Assembly (NCBI GenBank): GCA_035610365.1
Contig: CM069432.1
Location: forward strand, 930,001 to 994,000
From: Aquatica leii
Lineage: Eukaryota > Arthropoda > Insecta > Coleoptera > Lampyridae
Length of the DNA stretch: 64,000 bases
Direction: 5' to 3'
The translations under genes and the position numbers were made by a program. The notes below the pieces were generated by a model. It searched no databases and was not told the DNA's origin. It saw only the letters and a list, made by a program, of their open reading frames with translations. Shown here piece after piece: positions 30,761 through 43,612 of the stretch (positions within the stretch are counted from its first letter, which is position 1; every line of letters begins with the position of its first letter).

Positions 30761-31620
30761 CGTGGGATGTATTTGATGGTGTACTACTTTCTTGCACTGG
30801 TTTGTATTTGCTTTGATGTGCTTTTATTAAGTGACTCTGGGATTACTGATTCTTTTCTCTGCCTTTTTGGTAGTCTGATTCTTTTCTCTGTCTTTTTGGT
30901 AGTCCGACTTATGTCGACTTTTAATCAGAATCTTTTTTTTTGCTTGAGATTTCTTCGTTGGTTTTCTTTGCTTAGATCTTTAGGATCTGTTTGGTTTTTT
31001 GGTGGAAGAATCTCATATCGTCTGTTGACGACTTTTTGAGCACAACTGCATTAGTTTTTCTTTTTGACTTTTCTTCTAAATCCGCGTATCACAATTCAAC
31101 ACCTAGATACTTGTTTTTTCTTTTTACTTCTTTAGCTTAGTTAGCTTTGGGGACTTATACTTAGGGTTGGATTTGTATTCAGGAGTTGGGGTTTCAAGGG
31201 ATTTTAGGGCGTTGTCCTTGACCGTGGTCTAAACTTCTTTCTTTCCTATCATTCTTCTTTTTCTCTTGGGTTGCTTAGTATTGTTGGTCAGTAAGGTCTA
31301 TGGGACTGCGTTGCTTTCTTGCTTTTTAGCGTAACGACAGTTGTCGACTTTCAACGAGTACCTGTTCTGATACGTCTATTCTGTTAGTTGAGTTTCTGGT
31401 TCTTTGGAGTATCATTCCGCTTCATGCGACTTTTGGACACATCTGGTTGGTGATGCTGAGTAAACTGGGAAAACTTCTTTCATCTACGTTTCTTCTTGGG
31501 TTGGGTGTTATTGTGTTTTGGGGTTGGTTTTGGATTTTAGGGTTCTATCCTTGGCGTATGCCTAAATTTCTGTCTTCATTTTAGCTTTTGTTTTCGTTAT
31601 TCTCGCTCCACGCTTTTATC
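30760..31620. repeat. Low-complexity G/T-rich (plus strand) region with internal repeats
   Basis: The minus strand is A/G-rich and would encode Lys/Asn/Pro-rich text, probably the degenerate N-terminus or leader of the BEL-5 gag. A 27-base unit (GATTCTTTTCTCTGcCTTTT, then TGGTAGT) is duplicated in tandem at about 30848-30905. A block beginning GATTTTAGGG recurs at about 31200 and 31537, suggesting a diverged repeat of about 340 bases. A hydrophobic plus-strand frame at 30746-31039 is a by-product of T-richness. Confidence 0.45.
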
Positions 31621-31635
31621 TTGCTGGGGGGAATC

Positions 31636-32140
31636 TGTTACGGTCGAAATTTTCATTGCGTACGCCTATGTATTCCGAAACGTGAAAGGTAGCGCTTACG
31701 GTTTGGACGCCCCCTACCGATCTTTTACGCGTGACTGTCATTTACGACGAGTTCTTCAATTTGAAAACTGCATAAAATGGCCGGTGAATTGGCGATTGAA
31801 CGCTTCTAAACTTATCCACCGTAATGGGGACCAATCTATAAGTGTATTACGCTTATAATTCGTTTGCGTCGTCACCGGGTAAGATAATAACTGTCATTTA
31901 TCAAAACTCTGTTGTAATTTCTCGTAATTTGATAGCCGTTCCGCCACGTGCGGGCAATTGTTTCTAGTCGTTAACTATTGATGAAGAATCCATTTCGAAT
32001 AACAATTTTGTCAAATAAATATTCTCTGAGGCATACGACATATGGCAAAAATCTAATGTACCGAAGTTAACTAAAAATTGTCGAGATTCTACTCAGGCGG
32101 CAGATACCTGCGTAACCACCGTTTTCGTCGGGGTATAACA
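31636..32140. repeat. Candidate LTR, 505 bp, TGTTA...TAACA
   Basis: It begins TGTTACGGTCG and ends GTATAACA, an exact five-base inverted boundary with TG/CA ends. A G-run (GCTGGGGGGAATC) directly precedes it on the plus strand, like a polypurine tract, which would make it a 3' LTR on the plus strand. The neighbouring gag relic is on the minus strand, for which it would be the 5' LTR. The second LTR was not found, so orientation is unresolved. It is followed by a CR1-like LINE. Confidence 0.4.
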
Positions 32141-32222
32141 GCACACGACGACCGGGTTCGGCCTTGTGTATTTATGTTGAATATAACTAATCATTTTGTA
32201 GATTTCACTTTCGCGAGGAATT

Positions 32223-33844
32223 AATATTTACAATACTTCAAAGTTTTCATCTATACCACCAGAACTTAATAATGCTAACGAAATTAATAAAGCTTTTCTT
32301 ACGTTTAGCAAATCTTGTACCTTAAGTGGAAATAACGAATTATTACAGTACTATAATAGTAACGTGCTACGCACAAATTCTGAGAAATTTCAATTTAAAA
32401 CTGTGTCGGAAGAAGATGTGATGCGAGTTGTTCTTAGTATTCAAACGAATAGCGTAGGTTCAGACAATTTAAGTGTGAATATGCTAAAACTTTGTTGTCC
32501 TTATTTGTTGCCAATTATTGTCCACATTATTAATTCTTGTATACTAGAATCTAAATTTCCCGACTGCTGGAAACTTGCGCACGTAATACCTATTCCAAAA
32601 ATTAAAAACCCTAAAAATTTTAGTGATTTAAGACCAATAAGCATTTTGCCTTGCATTTCAAAAATTCTAGAAAAAATTCTAGCTTCACAAATACAAAAAT
32701 ATGTATCTGAACACATTCCAGAAATGTAATCGGGATTTAGGAAAGGATACAGTTGTACAACTTCTCTTTTACATTTGACTGACGAAATACTGACTGCATC
32801 TGACAACAACAACTTGTCATTAGTTGTAATGCTCGACTATTCAAAAGCATTTGATACCTTGAACCGCAACATACTCATATCCATCTTAAATTATATTGGT
32901 TTTCATTCGAACGCTGCGTCTCTAATACAAAATTACTTGTACCTCAAGGTTCTGTATTAGGACCACTTCTATATTCAATTTACACATGTAACATAACTAA
33001 ATCTTTAACTTATTGTAAATATCTTTTATATGCTGATGATACCCAACTGTATTATAATTTTAATCCAAATGATGTTTCTAACGCAACAGCAGCTATCAAT
33101 TATGATCTTGAAAATCTTGTTAAATTCTCAAATAAACATGACCTTGAAATTAATGTCAGTAAAAGCTACGCCATGCTTTTTGGGAAAAAGCAACTAAGAT
33201 CAAAGACTACAGACATATCAATAAAAATTAATAATCAAACTGTAGAAATCAAAAACTATGTAAAAAACCTTGGTCTTATCATCGATGAAGATCTAAGATT
33301 TAGTCAACACGTCTCAAATATTGTACAAAAAGCTTATATCAATCTTAAAAATATTTTCAATAATCGTTATAGTTTAAGCAAAAATATTAAAATAATTTTA
33401 TGCGAAAGACTTGTTTTATCACAACTTCATTTTTGCGATTGTGTATTTGGACCTTGTCTAAACTCGCAAGATAGCAAACGAATACAACGTATGCAAAATT
33501 CCTGTTTAAGAACAATTTTTGGTATCAAAAAACATGCAAGAATTTCTGATAAGTTAAAAGAAGTAAATTGGTTGAATATGGCCAACAGACGTTTGTTGCA
33601 TAGCGCTACCTTATACCACAAAGTTGTTACAATCAAAACACCCATTTATCTTTTCAATAAAATTAAGTTTAGATACAATACACATGCTATTAATATCCGT
33701 AATAAAAATTTGATCACAATCCCATTACATTCTACACAAGGGTTTAAGAAATCGTTTTCATATAATATTGCAAATACCTACAACAAATTTATATTTAATA
33801 TATTCGTCTATCTTTACCAAAATAATCAATTACAAGCTCATTAA
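32223..33844 (+). pseudogene. CR1/Jockey-group LINE ORF2, reverse transcriptase and C-terminus, 5'-truncated
   Basis: From 32223 an open frame reads LNNANEINKAFLTFSKSCTL, SVGSDNLSVNMLKLCCPYLL and DLRPISILPCISKILEKILA, up to TAA at 32727 (just before SGFRKGYSCTTSL). Then come LDYSKAFDTLNRNILIS (about 32832-32880) and, after an internal deletion of about 20 residues with a frame change near 32945, VPQGSVLGPLLYS, LYADDTQLYYNF (about 33027-33062) and a long open C-terminus to 33844 (KNYVKNLGLIIDEDLRFSQH; SQLHFCDCVFGPCLN; LKEVNWLNMANRRLLHSATL). Only one stop and one deletion disable it, so it is younger than most LINE scraps here. The endonuclease is absent. Confidence 0.85.
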
Positions 33845-36800
33845 AATTTACAGTGTTTTTAATCGAAGATTTTTAAGTGCTTATCATAGAAATGTTTTAA
33901 TTCTTTTCAACGTAGAGAAACATCGCTCTCTTTCCACTGTAGTCATAGGTAAAATCAATCAATTGTTTTATTTAATATATTTATCTATGTTTACAAACAT
34001 TTTCATTGTGGTATTTATTTGACTTTCGGCAAAACGCTACCAAGCTTAGCACAATTCATACAATTTTTCATGTGATTAACTAATCATGTATACTTTTTTA
34101 TTTTTATGTTTACTGATCTGTCGAATTTGAAGTAAAGGCTGAGAACGAACATTAAATTGAAATTCTAAACGTGTAAACTATTATTAGCTATTATTTTTTA
34201 TGACTTGTACCATAGTCATTATGAAACAAAAACGATAAATCGTCTCTTACAAACGAATATTATCAATCAATTAAAAAAATCACTGTAAAGTGTGTTATAT
34301 GTGATAAGAAATTTCCATTTCAGCATTTCAGGCTGTAGACCGCACGAAAGTATTTAAACATTTACTTATCTTCTTTTCTAACTCGCATAAAATTGTATTC
34401 TGTGTGTCTCACTCTTGACTACAATAACGATGATTTACGATGCGGCTTTAATATAGTATACATGCAACTATACATGCGGGCATAGTTTGGGCACAAGTTC
34501 GTGTCAGCCTCGGGTAAATTCGTAAGCTTTCGTATCTGTTTAAATTGACAATTATTTAAGCACATGAAATTCAAACGCTGATAATCTGATTTAAACGCAA
34601 ATTTTCTGTAGGTTTAAAGTAAATAAAATACCTTTCTTATTTTTTGGAGGGTCATTGACCAAACGACCTAATAGAGAAGCCGCCACTGATCAGATGTTTG
34701 ACGTAGATCATCGTGTTTTTCGAAATCCGTATCCTGAATTAACCTAATGATAGAATTATGTATTGATTGAAATTTTTAATAAACTTGATTAATTTGCGAA
34801 GTTCTTGCAATAAATACTGATGTGCGTGTTGAATCAATCTCCGCATCTTGACCACAGGATAAGGTAGTCTTGAGACGCGTTAATGCGGTATTTCGCAGCA
34901 TAACAAGTATATTTTACTTTGCAAACATATACAATTTTTTTAATTGAATACGTCGATTGCAATAACAAAAATGGAGTGATAACTAATATTTACGAATACA
35001 GCGTTGCGCGTTGGATAAGCGTGCAAGTGTGTAAATGCGATGAATGCGAGATAGTTGGCGCAAAGAAAACTATTAAGTCAAATACAAGATTACACAAATC
35101 CGGCTCGAAGGACCAAAATGTAGCAGTGGACAAATGCGTTTGCGCTGATTTTTGTGCGTTGTAGTTAAATTAAGTTTTTACTCACTTTTTGGTTGATTGG
35201 GCTCACAATTTTTCTTAACTTTACACACACTTTATTTATAGTCTATACACGGCCTCACTTTTAAAATTCTATGTCCTCGCGTGCGTATGCGTTCTCTCTT
35301 ATCACTTAAACTTGTTTCTACATGAAACGTATAAAGTTTATACCACATGAATTGTCGCGCGAAACAAAGAAATTGACTTCAAAAACGTGTGAGCGGTTAG
35401 TTACACATGCACAATAAATATAATATAATATAAAAAAAATATTTTAACCCTAGCCCCAGTCCCTCGCATGTCTAGGTACGCGTCTGGCAATATTATTGAT
35501 TCATTTGACTCAAATTTTTTTAAATGTTTTATTAGAATACCTGTTTTGACATTTTTTGCTTGTATTGATGTTATTATTTCACCCAGCTCCAATGTGATTC
35601 TATTAAGCAGCGTTAACTGTATATGTAAAATGATAAAAAAAAATTATGCCCAGTAACTTTTGGGATTATATTCGGTTTTAGCGTAGCAAATTACATACAA
35701 AATAGCTACAGAAATCCATTTAACAAAATTGTGGTCAACCAGTGATCATTATTGACATAATATATAGCTTATGTTCTCTATCCATTAATATATTATTCAT
35801 TACCTAATTTAAACAAAATTAATTAAAAACGAGCAAAGAAGAAGCATTTATTTTACTAAATATACATATATTTTGTGTGTACGACTGTGTACATTTCTAT
35901 ACCCTACGGAGCCTAAGTGTTTAGTATTAAAATATGGGCAACAGAAAAATAAATTACGTTTTAATCCAATATTAATTTAATTCTCATTTTCAATTATACT
36001 TTCACCAAAAAGTTATTAAAATCCTGTCAAATTGAGAATTTTACGTATAGTTGTAAGGTATCAACGTTTCGATAAAATCAAAATATGTTTAAGTATTTTA
36101 TCGCTTTTATTGGCCCGATTGTTTACTAGTACAAAAAAAACTTAAAATGAACCCAACTAAACTTTATTTTATAATAAATAACATAAATCTATATGTCCGT
36201 TTAGTAAAACTGTGTTGAAATTGTTTATATTTAGTGTTTAGAAAGAAGAAAATTTTTATCTAATAAACATTAGAAAATGCCAATAAATAATAATATAATA
36301 AAAGCCCACCCCTGGCATTTAAATTCATCTCCTTCCATTTTTGCACAAAATTGTTATGAAACTGAAAAGAAAATTACACAATATACGGTTGTTGGTATTG
36401 TTTTAAAGCCACAATGAAATTTGAAAGTACTCGAGTGCAATAAGGGTGAGTATAAATGCACCCACCTAGAAACGAATACATCCGGTGTTTTTTCATCTTC
36501 AGTTTAAAAGTTGCTTTGTTAAAGAATTATGAAATAAATCACCCGGTGTATAAACTTACTTTTAAATAAATACTATACTGTAATATACACAGTGAAAAAC
36601 CCCAAAAAACTAATACGCAACCATGAATGAATTTAACTATAAATACAATCGCTTACCTTTTACTGCGACTGAATCCCTCGTCCTGGAAATGATTTTGTTA
36701 CACCTATAGCACGAGAGTCCCACAGTATTTGATAGTAAGTTTAATTAATCGATCACTAATCAATGTCTTAACACCGCGAAGTTACCACTAACGAATTCTT

Positions 36801-37350
36801 CACAAGTTAAAAATATTTATGAATAAACTAGCAAATGCTTGTCGAAAGTAAGTTCGCTGTAAAGGTCAAATCAAAAAACTCGTAATATGTACCTATCTAT
36901 GAGATAAATGACGATTCACTTTTGTTTATCGTTACAACGCAGGTGTTTCGTTATCAATGTACGTGTAAGTTATTTAAATGTTCGATAGAAATATTATATT
37001 GATCAACAATGATTTAAAAACAATTAAACTAAATGCTTTCTCAAACTATGACAATTATGTGCTTTCTTATTATTCAAAACCTGTAATAAGATTAAGCCTA
37101 CAAAGTTTAAATAGCATCGAATTAAAAAAAAAAGTTAGCTAGGCGCTTGTAAAACGTTTAAAAAAAAGTACATTGTGCACGCCGCTTAATAGAATCATAT
37201 TAGGAGTTGGCATTTTTGATGATAACAAAATCCGATATTTAAAAAAAAACAGTACATACATACCAAATGTCAAATCAAAAGTTCTAATAAAATATTTTAA
37301 AAAATATTTTTTTTTTTTTTGAGAAAGTACCTATATTTCGTTTTGCAATC
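33845..37350. other. Long AT-rich region without a supported gene
   Basis: No transposon protein, RNA gene or strong repeat. An 81-codon frame at 34919-35164 has no recognisable motif. The only gene-like signal is a possible 26-base exon on the minus strand at 36657-36682. This could be intron or intergenic host DNA. Confidence 0.45.
36657..36682 (-). other. Possible micro-exon (26 bases) with good splice sites
   Basis: Read on the minus strand, CATTTCCAG precedes the 26 bases and GTAAGCG follows them: near-consensus acceptor and donor. One frame gives DEGFSRSK. There is no supporting conservation or neighbouring exon, so this is a weak prediction. Confidence 0.2.
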
Positions 37351-37399
37351 TGTTTATACAACACTAAGCAAAAAAAATATTGAAACCCATCGGTTTATA

Positions 37400-38145
37400 A
37401 TGCAGAAGTAACTTAAAACTAAAGTTAGTATAATAATAATAATAAAATAATTAAACACTTTTTCACTGAACTTCGTTATCACATTTTTTACCGTGTCGAC
37501 TTTTAAGTCACTTAAAATGTCTGCGTTTCGTATAAAGTATGACGCATCACACATAGCACGAAGCACTTTACACTGAAACCCCTCCAATATTTGGATATAG
37601 GAGTTTGCAAATGTACCCCACAGCTGGATACCTTAGATCCAGATGGATTTGAAGACTATGTTGTAAACGAGGAGCTTGTTGGTTAACGATAATTTGAATT
37701 TTCTACCAAGTAGCCAGTAGTGATTATGAAATTTCATTCCAAGCTGTTTGGGTTTTTTTTCAAATAAGGAACTTCTACGTCAAGCCCTTGTACTTTACCA
37801 TCAGCAAAACTGGCTGTAAGTGTGTGGCGATTTGTTGGTAAGTCTGCTGTGAAAATGAGGTACAGTGTGTATGGTCTTGTCTAAATTCTACTCGAAAGTA
37901 TCGTTCCTCGAGATAGGATATTATAAAAAGGGTGTGGTAAGAATACTTTGAGTTTGTACCGAAGGCCCGTGTGCCAAACTCTGTCAAAGGCATGACTGTC
38001 ATCTAAGAACGCAGCTGTACAGTAATGCTTTTCTTCAAAGCCCTGAATAATTGTGTCTACGACCCTGTGAACCTGCTGAATGATGGAGTGGTTAGTGCGA
38101 TAACCAAACTGATGATTTGGGATAATATTGCATTCTTCCAAGATC
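37400..38145 (-). pseudogene. Jockey-clade LINE (Jockey-1) RT and C-terminus, decayed
   Basis: Read right to left: ECNIIPNHQFGYRTNHSIIQ, QVHRVVDTIIQGFEEKHYCT and AAFLDDSHAFDRVWHTGL (38140-37970). A deleted catalytic section follows, leaving SFADGKVQG in place of YADD (about 37810). Then come WLLG-type and LWGT-type remnants and IGGVSV/EGFQCKVLRAMCDASYFI then RNADILSDLKVDTVKNVI (37587-37480). The order matches Jockey ORF2 after the palm. Multiple frameshifts occur. The FLDDSHAFD motif retains only part of the first catalytic site. Confidence 0.75.
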
Positions 38146-38149
38146 AGGA

Positions 38150-40160
38150 TTAGTCTTCAGGTCAATAATTTTTCGAGTCGGTTTAAACTTTTACATACGC
38201 AGAAAGGATGAATTTATATTCGCAAAATCACAAAAGTATACCACAAAACAATTTAAGCCTTCGAGACTCAACCCGCAGTGCATATGACTTTGTGAAACAC
38301 AAAATGATCTTATTATTAATTGTGTTAACCTAACATTCACGTACGGTCAACCATCGACATGACCACCGAAATACAAATCGTAAAATTTCAAATTGTAATA
38401 CAGTTAGTTTTTATCCAGTAGAGGATTAGCTAATTCCGTACTTGAGTTACCTAAAACCAACACAAACAAACATACAACGTTAACACACATAAATTTCCCC
38501 TTTAACATCCAATCATTTGAGATCGCAAATGTGCAGCGTTTCCCCTTCGACTTAACAGAATAATTATAGTAGCAGCTCATCTCAAAAGAGGTACAATCCT
38601 GAAGGTTTCCAACCCTTGACGATATAAACAGTTACGTTTCAATAACGTGACGTCATGGAAGTTTTCCCAACTATGCCACCTGTTCGTTATCTTTACTGAT
38701 ACCGGTAAACGAGTGGTGGGTACCAAAATCCGCTACAGACCATTAGGACAGAATCAAATTAAGCCCACAATAAAGAGAAATCCAACTTATCCCAACTAAG
38801 CTTCCACAAATTTCATTCGCATATTTGCGTGAAATACCCGATGATCTTACAGAAAGTGAAATAAAATATGCTGTCTAAAATTTGACATCTCGACGAAAGA
38901 GTAGGTGGTTCTAAGAACAAATTTTTTAATTGAAGAAATTTTTATACTCGAAAATTGAACTACCAACTTTAAACAAACCGGCTACGTTTCGTGCGGCTGT
39001 GTGCGTAGTTGAGGAAGTTAAGCGTGTTTACGCGGGCGTTTGAAACGTAGGCGTTGATGAAGAAACCCAATCGCGCGGGTGTTTGGAAGCTCCTTAGTTG
39101 GGTATTTCTTATGGTACAATTAGTGCGAGGCGCGTAATGTATGGGCTTCTCCGAGTACAAGGTGCATATCGGCAAGTTTAGCCCAAATGAATCGGCAACA
39201 TGAGTTTAAAAGTCAATTACCAAAAGTGCTGACTTAATTTGATAAACCCATTTCTCTAAAAGTGACACATGTGCAGCAATTCCAGCGGTGTCTACTTCTT
39301 CTCTTCGCTACTGACTCGGGTTCCAATGTCACCTACCAAATCTTAGATTTTTACCGCCATCTTAAGTCTGTGGTGCCAAGTGTATTGGCAAAAATGATCC
39401 TTTTCACATGCCCTATCGGCTATCAAATATGCCACTTATTTCAATGACACTTTGTATATAATCAAACGTTTACGAAGTTATTATCAACTTCTAGAACGTT
39501 TACAGAAACATGTAGAAAATTCTGGAGAAAATAAGATAGAAATATATAAAAACGGATTAAAGAAATCGTATGTCAGTTATTCAAAGTCGGAAGTGTTAAA
39601 AAGATGTTTAATTAAATAACTGATTAACGGGTGTGTTCAAGATAAATATAACGTTCGTTAAAAATAAAATTCGTTACAATACGGTGGTTACGTACCGCCT
39701 TAAATATTTAGGTACTAGTAAAATTGCGTTGTACGAGATAAGAGCTTAAATGTAAATGTTGTGACGCGGATGTTACAGCATATGTTTAAAATTAGTTACT
39801 TAATGTGTCGCATTACAAAATTGTTTAATTCGATTCGCTAAAGATTAAATCCAAATAAAATAAAAAGTAAAGTGCCCTCCACCGAAGCTTAAAATGCATC
39901 TCCCTCTTTAATTTGTAACAGCAAATGGCCAAAACTAACACAATCATAATGGTCTCTCGAATCGGATGTAAATAATCCAAAGATTTATGTGATCAAATAC
40001 ATTGCAAATTACGTTCTTTGAAAATTTGTAAATTTCTATGGCATAATTAAACCGAACCAAATTTTTTTTGCGTCAAAAGTAACGGTCGCAGCCAACATTA
40101 CAACGCCACTAGAAGAATACAAGGTTTAAGGAAAGTAAGCGGTTGATTAATCCTTTTCTT
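38150..40160. other. Unassigned; G+C-richer patch at about 38975-39180
   Basis: No named family. The patch at 38975-39180 has an open plus-strand frame (LRKLSVFTRAFE; LMKKPNRAGVWKLLSWVF) that looks transposon-like but matches nothing I recognise. The rest is AT-rich. Confidence 0.4.
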
Positions 40161-40164
40161 TTGT

Positions 40165-42670
40165 ACAAATATTAAAATCTTTGTCATGGTTAGCTATTGA
40201 CCAAATAACATCTCAAGTTCCAAGTGTATCTTTCAGTTTGAACTTTGAGATACTTCACATCAAACTTGCAGATCCACAGTTTAATGCTTCTTCTGACACT
40301 GATCTTCATTGGAGCATCGTTGTTCTACGAATTGCTATGTGTCGGTCAAATTGCTATTGGATTAGATGGTGTTAAAAAAAACAAATTTTGTTACTTATAA
40401 AAGAAATTTATCAATAACAAATTGCAGTGTCTCTTCATCCTCACTGAATTTTGACATCCAAAGGTTTTGGGAGATTGAGAACATATTGCCATGGTTGACA
40501 AAATCGTTGTTCTAAACTGAAGAAAGGTTTTGCGAAGATCATTATGACCTAACGACCCATCGCTCGACAAACGGAAAATAAGTTGTGTCAATTCCGTTCA
40601 ACGATCGCATCGACTAATTTGGATCTTCGTATGAAATATCTCTCAATATCTTTTACTTGTTTGACAGGAAATTAAATAAGAATCCTAAATTTAATCAGTT
40701 ATATTGCCAATTTTTGCAGAAGTACCTAGACCTAAGCCATCTTACCGAATTGCCAGTGCGGAACAAACAAGGTCTACTTCACAATGGCGTAGTGAAGCCA
40801 GAATCCACAACCACAAAGTTGCGCGTCGTGTTCGACAGTAGCACAAATACCGATTCCGGACTTTCTTTAAACAATTGCCAGATTTCTGATCTAGTTGTAC
40901 AACGGAGCCTCTTTTCTATATTGTTAAATTTATGGCAATAGCGTGTAGCAATTAGACCTGAAAAAATGTATAGACAAATTTTGTTAATGCCTGAGCAGAG
41001 AAGCTTCTAAACTGTTTTGTAACGAAACAATCCCTCTGATGACAAAAAAGTGTTACAGTTAAACACTGTGACTTGCGGCTTGGCAAGTTCTTTTTATCTT
41101 GCTACCAAAATTTGGCTGTAAACAATATCCCGCAGGATATTAAACGATTTCTACGTGGATGATTTTATTTTGGGTGCTAATTCCGCTTCGGAAAGCTAGA
41201 TTTTAATAGCTAACGTCGCTCAAGTATTGTCGCAAGCGGGCTTTCCTTTGAGAAAGTTTCTTTATTATGATCCTACTGTACTGTCGAAGCCCTCTCAACT
41301 AAACGATGCATTAAGCTGGAGAGAAACTGAATCGAAAGCTATTGCCCATAGCCTCAATGGCATTTGATGAATTGACTTTGATGAATTTTAGTACAAAATT
41401 TTCTTCTTCTTCTTCTTCTTCTAGTCACAAAACGCAAAATGTTCGATCGATTATGGCTGGTGTCTCTTCTTATCATGATCGCCAAACGCATCATGCAGGA
41501 AGTGTGGAAACTGCAACTAAAGTGGGATGACTCTATTATTGTTTTTGCAAGGTGAGTCGACAAATTTTACTCGGGGTTTGTCAAAAACTATTACGCACGA
41601 TACGTGTTATCTACGGAAGCTCTTTTCGTTTAATTACATGGTTTTTGCGACGCTAGCACTCGAGCTTATGGGGATTGCATCTATGTACGTTGGTTTTTTT
41701 TTAAATATTGCAAGAGTGCGACTTCTTTGTTCAAAAAGCTCCTCTCAAATCCGTAACACTTTCTCGCCTGAAACTGTCTGCAGCCGTGTTGCTAGCCAAA
41801 CTTACAGACAAGGTTTTTGTAGCGGAATAAAAAATATTTTCTACTGGAGTGACTCTAAAATAACGTTGAGTTGAATACAAGCCGCTTCAAATCGCTTCAA
41901 AAACCTTTATAGATAACTGCATTGCTTTAATTCAAAAATTAATTCATGGTATTAATTGGTTTCACTGCAAAAATGCAGACAATCCAGCAGATTTAATATC
42001 TAGAGATTACTTCGCCCATCACATACTTAAACGAAATATTATGGTTTGAGGGTTTCTAAGTTTATTTTCTCTCAAATTAGAATTGCTCGATTCTTCAGGT
42101 CTTGCACTACTTGACCTAAAATCGTTAGCAGTAATAATGATTTTGAAGGTGAGATATTTTGCAAATTTTCCTTTTTCACTAAATTACAACGGATCGTATG
42201 ATAAGTGAAGCGTTTCATTAGAAATCTTTTGTCTTCTCTTGAGTCCAGACGCCTCGATAATGTTTCTGTTGGCGAAGTTGATGACTCGTTACTAATATTA
42301 ACTAGACTTTGTCAACACCTTTGTTTTGCAAAGAATATGAAGACACTAAAGGCTTCAGAGAATCTCAAAAATTCACAACTGCAGTTTCTGAGCGTGTTCA
42401 TCGACAAGCGCAAACAGCTTCTTGAGTTAGAGGTAGAATTCATCTGAAATATTTACATTGCCTCGTTAATCAAATATTCTCTGTGGTGAGGGATTGCTTT
42501 TGGCCCATCTCCGACTGCAGTATGTGTAGACAAATCACGAAGAATTGCGTAATTTGTTTTAGGGTTAGCCCAAGAGTTGTGAGTTATTAAATGGGCAATC
42601 TGCCCTCATTTTGCATGACAATGCACCGACTCTGTTTCTTTCACACCGGAGTGGATTTTGTAGGTTCGAT
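40165..42670 (+). mobile_element. BEL/Pao element BEL-3, decayed: protease C-terminus to integrase N-terminus
   Basis: The linker after protease reads QITSQVPSVSFSLN, IKLADPQFNASSD and LLCVGQIAIGLDG (40195-40370). RT blocks are FDRKLNKNPKFNQLYCQFLQ (40657), GVVKPESTTTKLRVVFDSST (about 40786-40850), KMYRQILLMPEQRS (about 40963), DFYVDDFILGANSASES (about 41149-41200) and LSQAGFPLRKFLYYDPTVLS (about 41226-41290). RNase H begins HGFCDASTRAYGDCIYVRW (about 41639-41695) and continues with STIPKLEL-type remnants and NADNPADLISR-like text (about 41970). The integrase zinc region is FWPISDCSMCRQITKNCVIC (about 42498-42560), and the catalytic start FHTGVDFVGSMNC is at about 42637-42675. LTRs and gag are absent. 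Frameshifts are frequent. Confidence 0.8.
41398..41423 (+). repeat. (TTC)n microsatellite
   Basis: About eight TTC units inside the BEL-3 RNase H region; the tract probably expanded after the element died. Confidence 0.85.
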
Positions 42671-42689
42671 GAACTGCGCGGAGACTTTA

Positions 42690-43612
42690 TTGCATCCAAA
42701 AATGACATCGCTTATTTGACAGACCTTTTTAAAATATTTAATGACGTTAATTTACAATTGCAAAGTGATGAGTTGAATTTAATAAAAACAAAAACGTCAT
42801 AACTGCTTTGTAGGAAAACTTTTTCTATTCAAACGAAATGTAGGAAGAGGTGAGTACAGCCGCTTTCCGACATTATCAGCATTATCGGTAAAACAGGAAC
42901 ATTTACTTACTTACTGTCAACACCTGGACGCACTTTATTTTGTCATGCTGGTTTTACAGAGCGATTCCAGGATACTTTAAATATGAATATACCAAGCTGG
43001 GTTTTAGACTCTTTCGCAAATGCAGATACAGCAGAATCATCAAATTTAGAAGAAGAACTTGTAGAACTCATAACTAATGAAGAATTAAAAGTTAAATTCA
43101 GAAATAGATACTCCAAAAATCAATATCAGCTCTTAACCCTGGATTGTGAGAAATAGTACAGAAACTTTTTAATTGCGTTTCCTTCATCATTTGGCTTCAG
43201 CATCGCATTGATATTTATGTTTCTTATTGTATTTTGTTTTTTTATTATAATTTTTTTTACTAATTTTCATTAATCGTCTTGTCTTTGCCTTTGTGTAGTG
43301 CCCCAGTGCGGAATGCTCCAGCTTTGTGTATTGTCTTGCATTTGTTGGTTATAATTTTCTTCTAACACTTTGTATGGTTTTTGTATATATTAAATGTTTT
43401 TATTATAATGTTTTTGTATTTTTAATTAATAAATAATCACACGACCCTCTGCCACGACCACGAAGAGCACGATTAGAGAGAGAGAATTAATTTTTAATTT
43501 GTGATTATAATAGACAGACATAAAATTGGTATAATTAACTATTATGAAAAGGGGTGTTGGAATTTTGTTTTTTGACAAAGGGGGCAGTAGTCCATAAAAG
43601 GTTGGGAACCTA
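42690..43612 (+). pseudogene. hAT transposase C-terminal part with right element end (hAT-2)
   Basis: KIFNDVNLQLQSDELNLIKT (about 42735-42790), VGRGEYSRFPTLSALS (about 42845), TYCQHLDALYF (about 42911), NMNIPSWVLDSFANADTAES and NLEEELVELITNEELKVKFR (42983-43102), and FLIAFPSSFGFS (about 43160) form the hAT dimerisation domain of SCAND3/ZBED-like transposases. The end at about 43573-43612 reads GGGGGCAGTAGTCCATAAAA then GGTTGGGAACC, a typical hAT terminus. The left end is missing; BEL-3 abuts at about 42680. This is a different region of the protein from hAT-1. Confidence 0.75.

Noticed and set aside
30746..31039. Hydrophobic 97-codon plus-strand frame resembling a membrane protein
   Set aside because: The region is G/T-rich low-complexity DNA with tandem duplication; the apparent membrane segments follow from T-richness, and the opposite strand reads like a decayed Lys-rich gag.
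34919..35164. 81-codon frame with several Cys
   Set aside because: No motif, no splice context, no promoter or polyadenylation signal nearby; consistent with chance.
39262..39447. 61-codon frame near a GC-richer patch
   Set aside because: Too short and without recognisable motif; kept only within the unassigned region.
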